From: a virus
Strand: one strand, 5' to 3'
DNA length: 27,194 nt
IMG/VR virus record: IMGVR_UViG_3300010413_000139
Span: 1-27,194 of that record
Shown: piece by piece, positions 1-5,750 of the stretch
Numbering within the stretch: the first letter of the stretch is position 1
Layout of the letters: each line of letters opens with the position of its first letter
Translations under genes and position numbers: made by a program
The notes under the pieces: model-generated
The model's database searches: none
Seen by the model: the letters and a program-made list of their open reading frames with translations, nothing else
Told to the model about the DNA's origin: nothing

Positions 1-2
1 TT

Positions 3-635
3 GAGATTAGAAAGTCAGTTCCATATATCAAAAAGGGAGCGAGAGGGTTTGGATACGTCTATGTTGATGAAATGAGCGTGCTAGAAGCTTTGAGACCAAA
101 AATGGACGAGCTTGGAGTTCTATTAGAAGTTGATATGGATGAGCCACGCGTTCTAAGCGAATCGTTAAAGAAGTTTAGCGAGGGAGAGGAGTATGATAAA
201 AAGATGAAGAAAGAAATCCCTTTCAAGTCGGAATCAATGCAATACATATTTCAAGTGGGAATCAACTTTACATTTATCAATTCTGAAGCTCCAAACGAAA
301 AAGTACATAAGACGATTTACATGCAAGAGACGGCAGGAGATCCAAAGATTCTTGGTGGTTTGCTTACTTATGCTACGAGATTCTTCCTTACAAAATATTT
401 TAACATTCCAACAAATGAAATGGATCCAGATGACTGGTATGAGAAGAATGACAAGGTTAATCCAGCTCAATTTGAGCTTCTTCATAATCTGCTAAAAGAT
501 GAAGACGATCTAAAAGAAAGGATGTTGAAGTGGGCAGGCGTGAAAGAGATTGAAGACATTCCAGCTAGCAAGATTAAATCCGTCATTAAAACTGTAAACA
601 CCTATATGAAGGATGAAAAAGAGGAAGAAAAATGA
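3..635 (+). CDS. ERF-family single-strand annealing protein (5' partial)
   Basis: ERF-type recombinases bind single-stranded DNA and anneal complementary strands during phage recombination. The frame is open from base 3, so the gene begins left of the window and the ATG at 72 is internal. The upstream codons read GFGYVYVDEMSVLEALRP, the expected ERF N-terminal pattern (aromatic Y-x-Y, then x-x-VL-x-x-x-x-P). From the ATG, residues 92-115 carry the ERF core GGLLTYATRFFL...FNIP followed by acidic DPDD. The C-terminal part is helical and ends in a charged tail. The stop overlaps the next start (ATGA at 632-635), so it is coupled to the exonuclease, its usual partner. Family assignment rests on motif recognition only. 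Confidence 0.82.
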   Translation, partial: EIRKSVPYIKKGARGFGYVYVDEMSVLEALRPKMDELGVLLEVDMDEPRVLSESLKKFSEGEEYDKKMKKEIPFKSESMQYIFQVGINFTFINSEAPNEKVHKTIYMQETAGDPKILGGLLTYATRFFLTKYFNIPTNEMDPDDWYEKNDKVNPAQFELLHNLLKDEDDLKERMLKWAGVKEIEDIPASKIKSVIKTVNTYMKDEKEEEK

Positions 636-1534
636 GAACTGTAGATTTAGAGCAGGGAACAGAGAAGTGGCTAGAATGGCGAAAAGATAAGATAACAGCT
701 TCTGACGTAGCAAAGATTTGTAATAAGTCTCCTTATGGAACCCCATATTCTTTATGGCTAGAGAAAAAAGGGATAACTCAAGCGAAACCCTTTAACAATA
801 ACATGCAATACGGCTCTATGATGGAGCCGTTTATTCGATCATATATTGAAGAGAAGACAGGCGTTGGATATATCCCTGTTTGCGTAGAATCAGAGAAGTA
901 TCCATTCATTGCAGCTTCACTGGATGGAATTAGCTTTGATAATGATCTGATTGAGATAAAATGCTGTTCAAGAGAAGTCTTTGAGAAAGCTCAGCAGGGT
1001 GAAGTTGTTGAACACTATCTAATTCAAGTTCTTGCTCAGCTATATTGCGTTCCAGAGTCTAGTCATTGCGATGTTTACTTCTACTTTAACAATAGCAATT
1101 CAGGTAAAGTAATGGATGAAGATATCGCTATGGTTAGAGTTGAAAAGTTTGCTTGCGAGCTAATGATTGATGATATCGAAAAAGCAATCGTAGATTTTTG
1201 GAACTCTTTGCTGGAGAATAAACCTCCAGAGCCTTCAAAAGCTGACTATATACATAAAGAAGATGAAGCTTTCATTATAGCTGAAAAGAACTGGATTGAA
1301 GCATACGAAGAATTTGCGCTAGCTAAGAAAAAGGAAGAAGTCGCCAGACGATGCCTGATTCAGCTTGCTAATGATGCTAATGTGATAGGAAACAGTGTTA
1401 AGCTTTCTAAAGTTTACAGATCAGGAACAGTGGACTGGAAGTCTCTATGTCAAAACTATAACATATCAGATGATGTTGTTGATCTTTACAGAAAAGATCC
1501 CATTGAATATTATAAACCAACTATCCTGCCCTAA
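632..1534 (+). CDS. YqaJ/lambda-exonuclease-type recombination nuclease
   Basis: A predicted 5'-3' exonuclease of the PD-(D/E)XK fold, 300 residues, that would create single-stranded tails for the upstream annealase. Visible motifs are W-x-x-WR...ITASD (residues 13-25), GSMMEP with E65, AASLDG with D98, IEIK with E108 and K110, and H-x-x-x-Q (128-132), which together match the YqaJ viral recombinase family. The region after about residue 215 is a charged helical segment (EEFALAKKKEEVARR) typical of phage members. Translation is coupled to the annealase gene by an ATGA overlap. A hairpin follows just past the stop. Intact family length; no catalytic residue appears missing. Confidence 0.88.
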   Translation: MRTVDLEQGTEKWLEWRKDKITASDVAKICNKSPYGTPYSLWLEKKGITQAKPFNNNMQYGSMMEPFIRSYIEEKTGVGYIPVCVESEKYPFIAASLDGISFDNDLIEIKCCSREVFEKAQQGEVVEHYLIQVLAQLYCVPESSHCDVYFYFNNSNSGKVMDEDIAMVRVEKFACELMIDDIEKAIVDFWNSLLENKPPEPSKADYIHKEDEAFIIAEKNWIEAYEEFALAKKKEEVARRCLIQLANDANVIGNSVKLSKVYRSGTVDWKSLCQNYNISDDVVDLYRKDPIEYYKPTILP

Positions 1535-1545
1535 AGGGTTATCCC

Positions 1546-1589
1546 AGCGACGAGATGTTTTGTTAGTCCTTACTCTCGTCGCTCTTTTG
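1546..1589 (+). terminator. Rho-independent terminator after exonuclease gene
   Basis: A perfect 10-bp inverted repeat (agcgacgaga at 1546-1555 and tctcgtcgct at 1574-1583) encloses an 18-base loop and is followed by cttttgttt. The T-rich side favours termination of rightward transcripts. The stop codon of the leftward DUF1064 gene (1563-1565) lies inside the loop. In the leftward direction no U-tract follows, so it is probably one-directional. Confidence 0.6.
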
Positions 1590-1925
1590 TTTCATCAGCT
1601 CTTTAAGATCTTTGACAGATTTAACAACGTGAATCTGTATATTATAACGTTTCTCAGCACCCTTCCTTTTCATCTTTCCTTGAGTTAAATCACGACCTTT
1701 GGCTTCTATAAAGATTACTTCATGTTTAAAAAACACCATAAAATCAACTTGATGTCTTCCAAAGTCTAGATCGAATGGTACTTGTCGTAGAAAAAATAGA
1801 ATATCACCTTTTGATTGATATTCTTTAAGTGCAATGTAAACGTTTCTCTCAAGTTTAGATGGAAACTTAATTCCATCATGCTCACATCGGACAGCATTGA
1901 ATTTGTGCTTTAGAGTCTTATACAT
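1563..1925 (-). CDS. DUF1064-family PD-(D/E)XK nuclease, possible Holliday-junction resolvase
   Basis: A 120-residue protein with the DUF1064 layout: KFNAVRCEHDGIKFPSKLE (S23, E26), a Q-x-x-F-D-L segment (48-53), D61 in QVDFMVF, and the E-x-K pair E74/K76 in IEAKGRDLTQGK. E26, D61, E74 and K76 are the expected nuclease quartet. DUF1064 proteins are common in phage recombination/replication modules and are often suggested to act like RusA/VSR-type resolvases; that role is inference here. It runs opposite to its neighbours, converging with the exonuclease gene. A good RBS (aaaggt, read leftward) precedes the ATG. Weak -10/-35-like boxes lie at 1958-1986 on the minus strand, so it may be an independently transcribed unit. 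Confidence 0.75.
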   Translation of the reverse strand: MYKTLKHKFNAVRCEHDGIKFPSKLERNVYIALKEYQSKGDILFFLRQVPFDLDFGRHQVDFMVFFKHEVIFIEAKGRDLTQGKMKRKGAEKRYNIQIHVVKSVKDLKELMKQKSDESKD

Positions 1926-1959
1926 ATCAAACCTTTTAGCATTAAAATAATATATCGTA

Positions 1960-1988
1960 TAGACTTAAATATGTTACATGTGTAAAAT
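1960..1988 (+). promoter_or_regulatory. Candidate sigma70-type promoter for the small-gene cluster
   Basis: TAGACT (1960-1965) and TAAAAT (1983-1988) are separated by exactly 17 bases, matching 4/6 and 5/6 of the consensus. It lies just before the 29-codon ORF at 2008. The same stretch read leftward holds TTTACA with weak -10 options, so this may be a divergent promoter region serving the DUF1064 gene as well. Confidence 0.4.
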
Positions 1989-2007
1989 ATATGGAAAAAG
2001 GATAGAG

Positions 2008-2097
2008 ATGATTAGATTTATCAATTGGCTGTTCAAGCCCAAGAAAAACTTTAGAGATAACCCTGAAAACATTAGGTATAACACAAGGATATTGTAA
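2008..2097 (+). CDS. 29-residue leader-like small protein
   Basis: ATG at 2008 is preceded by a good SD (aaggatagag). It encodes MIRFINWLFKPKK followed by a basic, Asn-rich tail ending in YNTRIL. The N-terminus is a short amphipathic/hydrophobic stretch followed by lysines. Its TAA overlaps the ATG of the lipoprotein gene (TAATG at 2095-2099), so the two are translationally coupled. No family is recognised. It may be a real micro-protein or a coupling leader. The strong SD, the coupling and a plausible promoter just upstream support translation. Confidence 0.5.
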   Translation: MIRFINWLFKPKKNFRDNPENIRYNTRIL

Positions 2098-2297
2098 TGA
2101 AAGCAATTATATTTGGTTTGTTAACAGCCTGCGCATTGACTAGCTGTTCTGGAACTGCACGAGTCGGATACATTCTTGAAGGAGAATGGGATTATGAAGG
2201 ATGGAAACATTCTAAAAATTCTGATGATAAGGTTGCATGTGTCATTATTACTGGCGATGGAACATATACAGTCGATAAAGGTGGCTGCATTTCTTAA
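2097..2297 (+). CDS. Small predicted lipoprotein
   Basis: A 66-residue protein. Residues 1-16 form a signal peptide (MKAIIFGLLTACALTS) with lipobox L14-T-S-C17, so the mature protein would start at lipidated Cys17. The 49-residue remainder is polar, with paired cysteines (C48, C64) and a WDYEGW segment. No homologue is recognised. SD aaggat lies 8 bases upstream of the start, which overlaps the previous stop. A strong terminator follows at 2327. Phage lipoproteins of this size can block receptors or conjugate with the outer membrane (for example T5 Llp); such a role here is only inferred from size and signal. Confidence 0.7.
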   Translation: MKAIIFGLLTACALTSCSGTARVGYILEGEWDYEGWKHSKNSDDKVACVIITGDGTYTVDKGGCIS

Positions 2298-2326
2298 TTC
2301 ATAGGCAAGGATGCCTTCAAAATCTT

Positions 2327-2382
2327 GCACCCTGCCATTAACCTCCATTGGGTTATTTAGTCTCATTTGGTAGGGTGCTTTT
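2327..2382 (+). terminator. Rho-independent terminator with inner hairpin
   Basis: gcaccctgcca (2327-2337) pairs with tggtagggtgc (2368-2378) over 11 bp with one G-U, followed by TTTTAAGTTT. Inside the loop a second 5-bp hairpin, taacc/ggtta (2339-2343 and 2351-2355), can form. It ends the 29-residue/lipoprotein unit and precedes the next gene by about 15 bases. Confidence 0.72.
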
Positions 2383-2397
2383 AAGTTTAGGGGTAAA

Positions 2398-2748
2398 ATG
2401 AAAAACAAAACTATCAAAACTGATGAAAAAAAAGAAGTTAAAGAAACAAAAGAAGCTTTAAAAAATATCATAAAAGAACTTAAAGCTGAAAATATGAATC
2501 TTATTGTTAGACTGAAAGACTCTGACAATGACATCAAAAAACTAAATGAAATATGTGAACATAATGATAAACATATTTTAAAAATGGAAAGTCATTATAG
2601 CGATCAAACGCTTCTTTCTGAAAGACTATTACAAAACAAAGATTCTGAAATAAAAAGAATAATCAAAAAATATAATATATTATCTGGTCTTCTTACAGGA
2701 GCAATATTGTTTAATGTTATTAGATGGATCTATATAGCGTGCAGTTAA
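2398..2748 (+). CDS. Coiled-coil protein with C-terminal membrane anchor
   Basis: A 116-residue protein. Residues about 1-90 are extremely charged and heptad-like (KKEVKETKEALKNIIKEL...), consistent with a long coiled coil. Residues about 93-114 are hydrophobic (NILSGLLTGAILFNVIRWIYIA), giving one C-terminal transmembrane segment. SD aggggt precedes the ATG. No family is recognised. The shape (cytoplasmic coiled coil, tail anchor) loosely resembles spanin-like or exclusion proteins, but i-spanins carry the membrane segment at the N-terminus, so a lysis role is not supported. It overlaps the next ORF by 25 bases. Confidence 0.6.
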   Translation: MKNKTIKTDEKKEVKETKEALKNIIKELKAENMNLIVRLKDSDNDIKKLNEICEHNDKHILKMESHYSDQTLLSERLLQNKDSEIKRIIKKYNILSGLLTGAILFNVIRWIYIACS

Positions 2749-2945
2749 AATTTAATTTTTCAGGAAAGACAGAGATTGAAATGCTCTGGGATGAGCTATT
2801 AGAAGCTGAATCCAAGCTTAACAATCTCCGTAGAGGATTGTTTAAGCGTTATAATGAGCTTGATAGAAAGCAAAGAGAACTAGATTCAAGGCTAAAAGCT
2901 ATAGAGCAGCCATGTAAATTTTTACCTTTATTTGACAGTATTTAG
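2724..2945 (+). CDS. Small coiled-coil protein of unknown function
   Basis: A 73-residue ORF whose central part (MLWDELLEAESKLNNLRRGL, then FKRYNELDRKQRELDSRLKAIE) is a clear amphipathic coiled coil. The start is uncertain. ATG 2724 lies in the preceding gene without a good SD. ATG 2781 (54 residues) has agaga 7 bases upstream and begins exactly at the helix, so it may be the true start. The N-terminal extension MDLYSVQLKFNFSGKTE has little coiled-coil character. No homologue recognised. Confidence 0.5.
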   Translation: MDLYSVQLKFNFSGKTEIEMLWDELLEAESKLNNLRRGLFKRYNELDRKQRELDSRLKAIEQPCKFLPLFDSI

Positions 2946-2947
2946 TA

Positions 2948-3076
2948 ATGACTATTTTAAAACTTATCGCAATATTGGCATCACTATCAGCAATGAACTG
3001 GGAAGACGTAGACCCAAAAGATTACCCCATCGAAGAAGAGACACATGAAAAGAATCAGATCAATCTCACTGAATAA
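2948..3076 (+). CDS. 42-residue protein with hydrophobic N-terminus
   Basis: The ORF begins three bases after the previous stop and encodes MTILKLIAILASLSAMNWED followed by an acidic, charged tail. Residues 2-15 are hydrophobic and could be a signal peptide or membrane anchor. The stretch ILKLIAILASLSA recurs, with mostly synonymous DNA differences, in the ORF ending at 3415, which supports selection on the protein. No strong SD is visible. The 3' end overlaps the next ORF. Function unknown. Confidence 0.5.
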   Translation: MTILKLIAILASLSAMNWEDVDPKDYPIEEETHEKNQINLTE

Positions 3077-3239
3077 TGAAACACAGGCGTATGCTATGGT
3101 GCAGAAAAGCCCTGCGTATGATTGCCTTGCGTGTGCTGCTGGACTGCATGTGCATGAGACTAATCAGAAGATTCAGCAGGTAAAAGAGAATGTGCTTAAC
3201 GCAAAACAAAATAATGCCTCTCCTCCCTTACACTGCTAG
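3045..3239 (+). CDS. Hypothetical 64-residue protein with CLAC motif
   Basis: Starts inside the preceding ORF with gaagaag as a fair SD. The product has C-L-A-C (residues 27-30) followed by AGLHVHETNQKIQQVKENV and ends in C64. One C-x-x-C pair with a nearby H-x-H could bind a metal or form a disulfide, but no known fold is recognised. It is the last gene before a structured non-coding stretch. Confidence 0.42.
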   Translation: MKRIRSISLNNETQAYAMVQKSPAYDCLACAAGLHVHETNQKIQQVKENVLNAKQNNASPPLHC

Positions 3240-3336
3240 CGTGTTGCTCGGATAGAACCGTGATGTATTTTCGAACGGCGGGAAAATTCTTGTTACCTTG
3301 GCCAAGGTGGGGATTAAAGGAGAGGCCGTTTTTTAT
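3216..3336 (+). ncRNA. Candidate structured leader/attenuator RNA
   Basis: Several pairings can form. gcctctcct (3216-3224) is a perfect 9-base complement of aggagaggc (3318-3326), which contains an SD-like aaggag. aacggc (3274-3279) pairs with gccgtt (3325-3330), which runs straight into a T6 tract like a terminator. accttggccaaggt (3295-3308) is a perfect 14-base palindrome. The two long-range pairings share bases 3325-3326 and so exclude each other, as in attenuators. This is by-eye folding only. A possible ORF (3263-3415) overlaps it. Confidence 0.35.
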
Positions 3337-3415
3337 TAGAATTATTCTAATATTAAAACTAATAGCAATTTTAACATCTCTTAGTTCAATATACATGGGA
3401 GATCCAAATGATTAG
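3263..3415 (+). CDS. 50-residue membrane micro-protein related to the 2948 ORF
   Basis: The frame from ATG 3263 encodes 50 residues. The C-terminal half RIILILKLIAILTSLSSIY is strongly hydrophobic and copies ILKLIAILASLSA of the 2948-3076 product. Codons differ mostly at third positions, indicating protein-level conservation. The SD for ATG 3263 is weak. A strong aaggag at 3317-3322 lies upstream of an in-frame ATT (3335), raising the possibility of a shorter product starting with a non-standard codon. The stop overlaps the ORF beginning at 3408. Confidence 0.38.
   Translation: MYFRTAGKFLLPWPRWGLKERPFFIRIILILKLIAILTSLSSIYMGDPND
3335..3351. repeat. 17-bp AT-rich dyad
   Basis: attagaat (3335-3342), one central base, attctaat (3344-3351): a perfect dyad of the size of a dimeric repressor operator. 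It lies directly after the T6 tract. Whether it binds a protein is unknown. Confidence 0.35.
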
Positions 3416-3492
3416 ATATGATGGTGCTTTAGGTCTATATGTTTTGATTTTGAAAAGGGAAAGTTTCTATATAGTAAGAAAGAATAAAGAAA

Positions 3493-3696
3493 ATGATAGC
3501 AACGCTAACAGCCTCACAAATGGGCAAACCTGTGACTCATCCGTGCCCCAGTGTGAAAGCAGGAAAACATGGGGAGACGATCGTTCAATCTATAGGCCGT
3601 TTAAATCCAGAAATGATTGGCAAGAAACTATGTGTGAATTGGGTGGAATGGTTAATGGGGTATCCCATACAATGGACACAAATCAAAAAGGAGTGA
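3493..3696 (+). pseudogene. C5-methyltransferase-like remnant, upstream part
   Basis: 67 codons starting MIATLTASQMGK and containing PCPSVKAGKHGETI, IGRLNP and WVEWLMGYPIQWT. The last motif is characteristic of the C-terminal region of phage cytosine-C5-methyltransferase-like proteins (normally ...LNPRFVEWLMGFPIGWT). No catalytic PCQ loop or SAM-binding motifs are present upstream, where the frame is closed at 3475. The continuation expected after GYP-x-x-WT is found about 500 bases further on in another frame (4194-4355). The break point holds an HNH endonuclease gene, so this is read as a gene fragment split by insertion. It could also be expressed as a short protein. Confidence 0.62.
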
Positions 3697-3699
3697 TTT

Positions 3700-4224
3700 G
3701 TGCCAAGAAAACCCAAGACATTAACAAAGAAATGCAATCAATGCCAGAAACTCTTCAAGAGGAAAAGGTTTGGGAATCGTTTAGAAGATTTTACGAGATA
3801 CAAAAAAAGGAAATTCTGTTCGATTCAATGTTCTGCTCAGAACAAAATGAAGGATTTTCCTACACGGTCGAGTATTGGAAAACGTTATCAGAAGAAAAGA
3901 AAGAAGTTTTGCGAGAGTTGTTCATCTATAGAAAATTTATGTCTGCATCACAAGGATGGCAATCGTTACAACAATCATCCTTCAAACTGGATGACGCTTT
4001 GCAGTTCCTGTCACACAAAATTGCATCATTTACAGGGAGACATTTTACAAGAGAAAGAGAAAAAGGAATGCGTTTGTTGCAAGAAATTATCTCATCGACG
4101 TGGATTGTGTCACATGCATTTAGCACGATTAAAGAGAAATGGGCATCCCTTAGCGAAGAAGAAAAAGATTGGGCAGTCATGGGTTGTCTTTATGGAATGT
4201 GGTGGGCAGAACCCCCAGATGTAG
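3700..4224 (+). CDS. HNH homing-type endonuclease with zinc fingers
   Basis: 174 residues from a GTG start with SD aaggag 7 bases upstream. Paired cysteines at C12/C15 and C40/C44 form a first zinc knuckle. C71/C74 precede the HNH core L-C-L-H83-H84-K-D, with N91-N92 and N97-W, then L-C101-S-S-C104-H105...H109. A third cysteine group (C124, C127, C137, H140: ECVCCKK...RGLCHMH) lies near the C-terminus. This is a typical phage HNH nuclease that nicks or cuts DNA and promotes its own spread. It lies between two halves of a methyltransferase-like gene, its likely insertion target. The 3' end overlaps the methyltransferase tail in a different frame. Confidence 0.85.
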   Translation: MPRKPKTLTKKCNQCQKLFKRKRFGNRLEDFTRYKKRKFCSIQCSAQNKMKDFPTRSSIGKRYQKKRKKFCESCSSIENLCLHHKDGNRYNNHPSNWMTLCSSCHTKLHHLQGDILQEKEKKECVCCKKLSHRRGLCHMHLARLKRNGHPLAKKKKIGQSWVVFMECGGQNPQM

Positions 4225-4355
4225 AAAGAGCAAATATTGGGTTACCCTATCAAGTGGACCGACTTAAAGCCCTTGGAAATGCAGTAGTCCCCCAACAGGT
4301 GAGACAGGCATGGGAAATTTTAACAGGTTTAACTTACATTAAGGATAAGCTATGA
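4194..4355 (+). pseudogene. C5-methyltransferase-like remnant, downstream part
   Basis: This frame reads WWAEPPDVERANIG, then YQVDRLKALGNAVVPQQ and AWEILTGL, the canonical C-terminal motif X of C5-methyltransferase-like proteins (x-x-R-x-x-x-LGNAVVPQ). It is offset in frame from the matching upstream piece at 3493-3696, with the HNH gene between them. An ATG at 4197 could start a 52-residue product inside the HNH 3' end. Its TGA overlaps the Dam start (ATGA at 4352-4355), so the tail still looks translationally linked to the next gene. The same frame is open all the way back to 3408. Confidence 0.62.
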
Positions 4356-4837
4356 GTGTTTTAACAAATCTTTCACCTATAAAAAAAAATGATGAATGGA
4401 GTACTCCACAAGATTTATTTGATAAATATAATAGCTTATTTAATTTCACATTAGATGTTTCAGCATCAGATGAAAATAATAAATGTAAAAAATATTTTAC
4501 AAAAGAAATCGACGGTTTAAATCAAAGCTGGAAAGACAATAGATGCTGGATGAACCCACCATATTCAGAAGTATCGAAATGGATAAAAAAAGCAGATGAG
4601 GAATCAATTCACGCTATTACAGTAGCTCTTGTTTTTGCTAAGACAGATACTCGATGGTTTCACCAACATGTATACAAAAAATGGGAAGTAGAATTTATAA
4701 AAGGAAGAATTAAGTTTAGTAATTCAAAAAACCCAGCACCTTATCCATCAATGCTTATTTTTTTTGGAAAACCTTATGTCGATCATAAAAGATTTAATAT
4801 ATATAAAGGAGAGCAATGCGATACATCTTACTTTTAG
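4352..4837 (+). CDS. Phage DNA N6-adenine methyltransferase (Dam type)
   Basis: 161 residues matching the small phage Dam family. Visible motifs are E-W-S-T-P-Q-D-L-F-D (15-24) at the N-terminus, FTLDVSAS (32-39), W-M-NPPY (66-71, catalytic motif IV) and RIKFSNSKNPAPYPSML (119-134). The product would transfer a methyl group from S-adenosylmethionine to adenine N6, protecting phage DNA from host restriction. Start is coupled to the upstream tail frame by ATGA. Local base composition is visibly more AT-rich than neighbouring genes, which may indicate separate acquisition. The last codons contain the SD of the next small gene. Confidence 0.9.
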   Translation: MSVLTNLSPIKKNDEWSTPQDLFDKYNSLFNFTLDVSASDENNKCKKYFTKEIDGLNQSWKDNRCWMNPPYSEVSKWIKKADEESIHAITVALVFAKTDTRWFHQHVYKKWEVEFIKGRIKFSNSKNPAPYPSMLIFFGKPYVDHKRFNIYKGEQCDTSYF

Positions 4838-4941
4838 TCGTACTAACTGGATGCTCAAAGACATTTACGTACGAGTTCAAAGGTCATACAGGACATGCTT
4901 ATGTTGAGTCTGTCAATGCAGCATTAGAAATTGAATCATGA
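4816..4941 (+). CDS. 41-residue predicted lipoprotein
   Basis: ATG 4816 has a strong SD (aaaggag, 4 bases before the start) inside the end of the Dam gene. It encodes MRYILLLVVL then T-G-C: a classic lipobox L10-T-G-C13 after a very short signal peptide. The mature part is only 29 residues (SKTFTYEFKGHTGHAYVES... ending in ES). Its TGA overlaps the ATG of the phosphatase gene (4938-4941), so it is sandwiched between two coupled genes. Function unknown; same class as the lipoproteins at 2097 and 6394. Confidence 0.68.
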   Translation: MRYILLLVVLTGCSKTFTYEFKGHTGHAYVESVNAALEIES

Positions 4942-5381
4942 TTATATTTGACTTAGATGGAACACTAGCAGATTGCGAACATAGGCGACATTTTGTTGAA
5001 AACAAAAAAAATTCTGACTGGAAAGCATTCTTTGAAGCTTGTGATGATGACATTCCAATTTGGCCCGTAATTTATGCATTAATGATTCATTCACAAAAAT
5101 ACGAGATTCAAATTTGGTCTGGTCGATGTGAATCAGTAAGGAACAAAACAGAGTGGTGGTTAACATATGTTGGAATTGATAATTTATATTCTAAATTAAA
5201 GATGCGTCAAGTTGGAGATTACACGCCCGATGATGAGCTAAAGGAAAGTTGGTTAAGAGAAGCATTAGAAAGAGGTGAAAAGATTGAGGCAGTCTATGAT
5301 GATCGCCCAAAAGTTGTTAGAATGTGGCGGAGAAATGGAATTTTTGTCTTTGACTGTAATCAATCTGGAAAAGAGTTTTAA
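4938..5381 (+). CDS. HAD-superfamily phosphatase, polynucleotide 3'-phosphatase-like
   Basis: 147 residues with complete HAD motifs: D5-L-D7-G-T-L (nucleophile and acid/base), I-W-S61-G-R63 (motif II), L-K102 (motif III lysine region) and Y-D121-D122-R (motif IV). The extended pattern DLDGTLADCEHRRH, WKAFFEACDDDIP, M-R90-x-x-GD and VVRMWRRNGIFVF closely follows the phosphatase domain of T4 PseT-type polynucleotide kinases, here without a kinase domain. It would remove 3'-phosphates or act on a nucleotide substrate, supporting DNA/RNA end repair. Substrate is inferred. Confidence 0.8.
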   Translation: MIIFDLDGTLADCEHRRHFVENKKNSDWKAFFEACDDDIPIWPVIYALMIHSQKYEIQIWSGRCESVRNKTEWWLTYVGIDNLYSKLKMRQVGDYTPDDELKESWLREALERGEKIEAVYDDRPKVVRMWRRNGIFVFDCNQSGKEF

Positions 5382-5399
5382 TCATCAAAGGAAAATGTG

Positions 5400-5693
5400 A
5401 TGACTCAAAAATTGTATTGTAAGAAAAAACCGTTTCCAGAAGTAAAAGTTACACGTAGAGGATTTGAAATCATTCAATTTGTCGATCACAATGGAGAAGA
5501 ATGCAGTCTTCAAAAATCGTCAATTATTGATGAAGAAGAATGTATATGGCTTGGATGCGATAATAATAGGAAACCTCATCATGTAACTGGTGATGAATTA
5601 AGTCCAAGAATGCACTTAACACAATCACAGGCAAAATGGATCGGAAAACTTTTAATTAAATTTTCAAAAACAGGTAGATTTAGCGATGAGTGA
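5400..5693 (+). CDS. Conserved phage protein of unknown function
   Basis: 97 residues from ATG 5400; a GTG at 5397 adds one codon, but ATG has the better spacing from SD aaagg. Recognisable segments are D-H-N-G-E-E-CSLQKSS, IWLGCD and RMHLTQSQAKWI, ending KFSKTGRF. I recall this arrangement from many short phage and prophage hypothetical proteins; no biochemical role is known to me. It probably belongs to the accessory DNA-metabolism block. Confidence 0.65.
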   Translation: MTQKLYCKKKPFPEVKVTRRGFEIIQFVDHNGEECSLQKSSIIDEEECIWLGCDNNRKPHHVTGDELSPRMHLTQSQAKWIGKLLIKFSKTGRFSDE

Positions 5694-5750
5694 ATGGGTT
5701 TCATATAATAAATGATTACCAGAAGATACTGAATTTGAAAAAACTTTAAA

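Noticed and set aside
72-635. ATG 72 as the start of the ERF-type gene
   Set aside because: The frame is open to the left window edge and the upstream codons match the family N-terminus, so the gene is cut by the window.
2121-2537. 138-codon minus-strand ORF across the lipoprotein and coiled-coil genes
   Set aside because: It would run through a strong plus-strand terminator and oppose two genes with signal-peptide or coiled-coil features. Its Phe/Ser-rich composition is typical of antisense of Lys-rich genes.
2398-2748. Coiled-coil/membrane protein as an i-spanin or holin
   Set aside because: The membrane segment is C-terminal and no partner o-spanin or endolysin is adjacent; lysis assignment is unsupported.
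3408-4355. 315-codon plus-strand ORF taken as a single gene
   Set aside because: Its middle is the out-of-frame shadow of the clear HNH gene (ordered zinc cysteines and an H-N-H core lie in the other frame). Only its last ~53 codons show a known motif.
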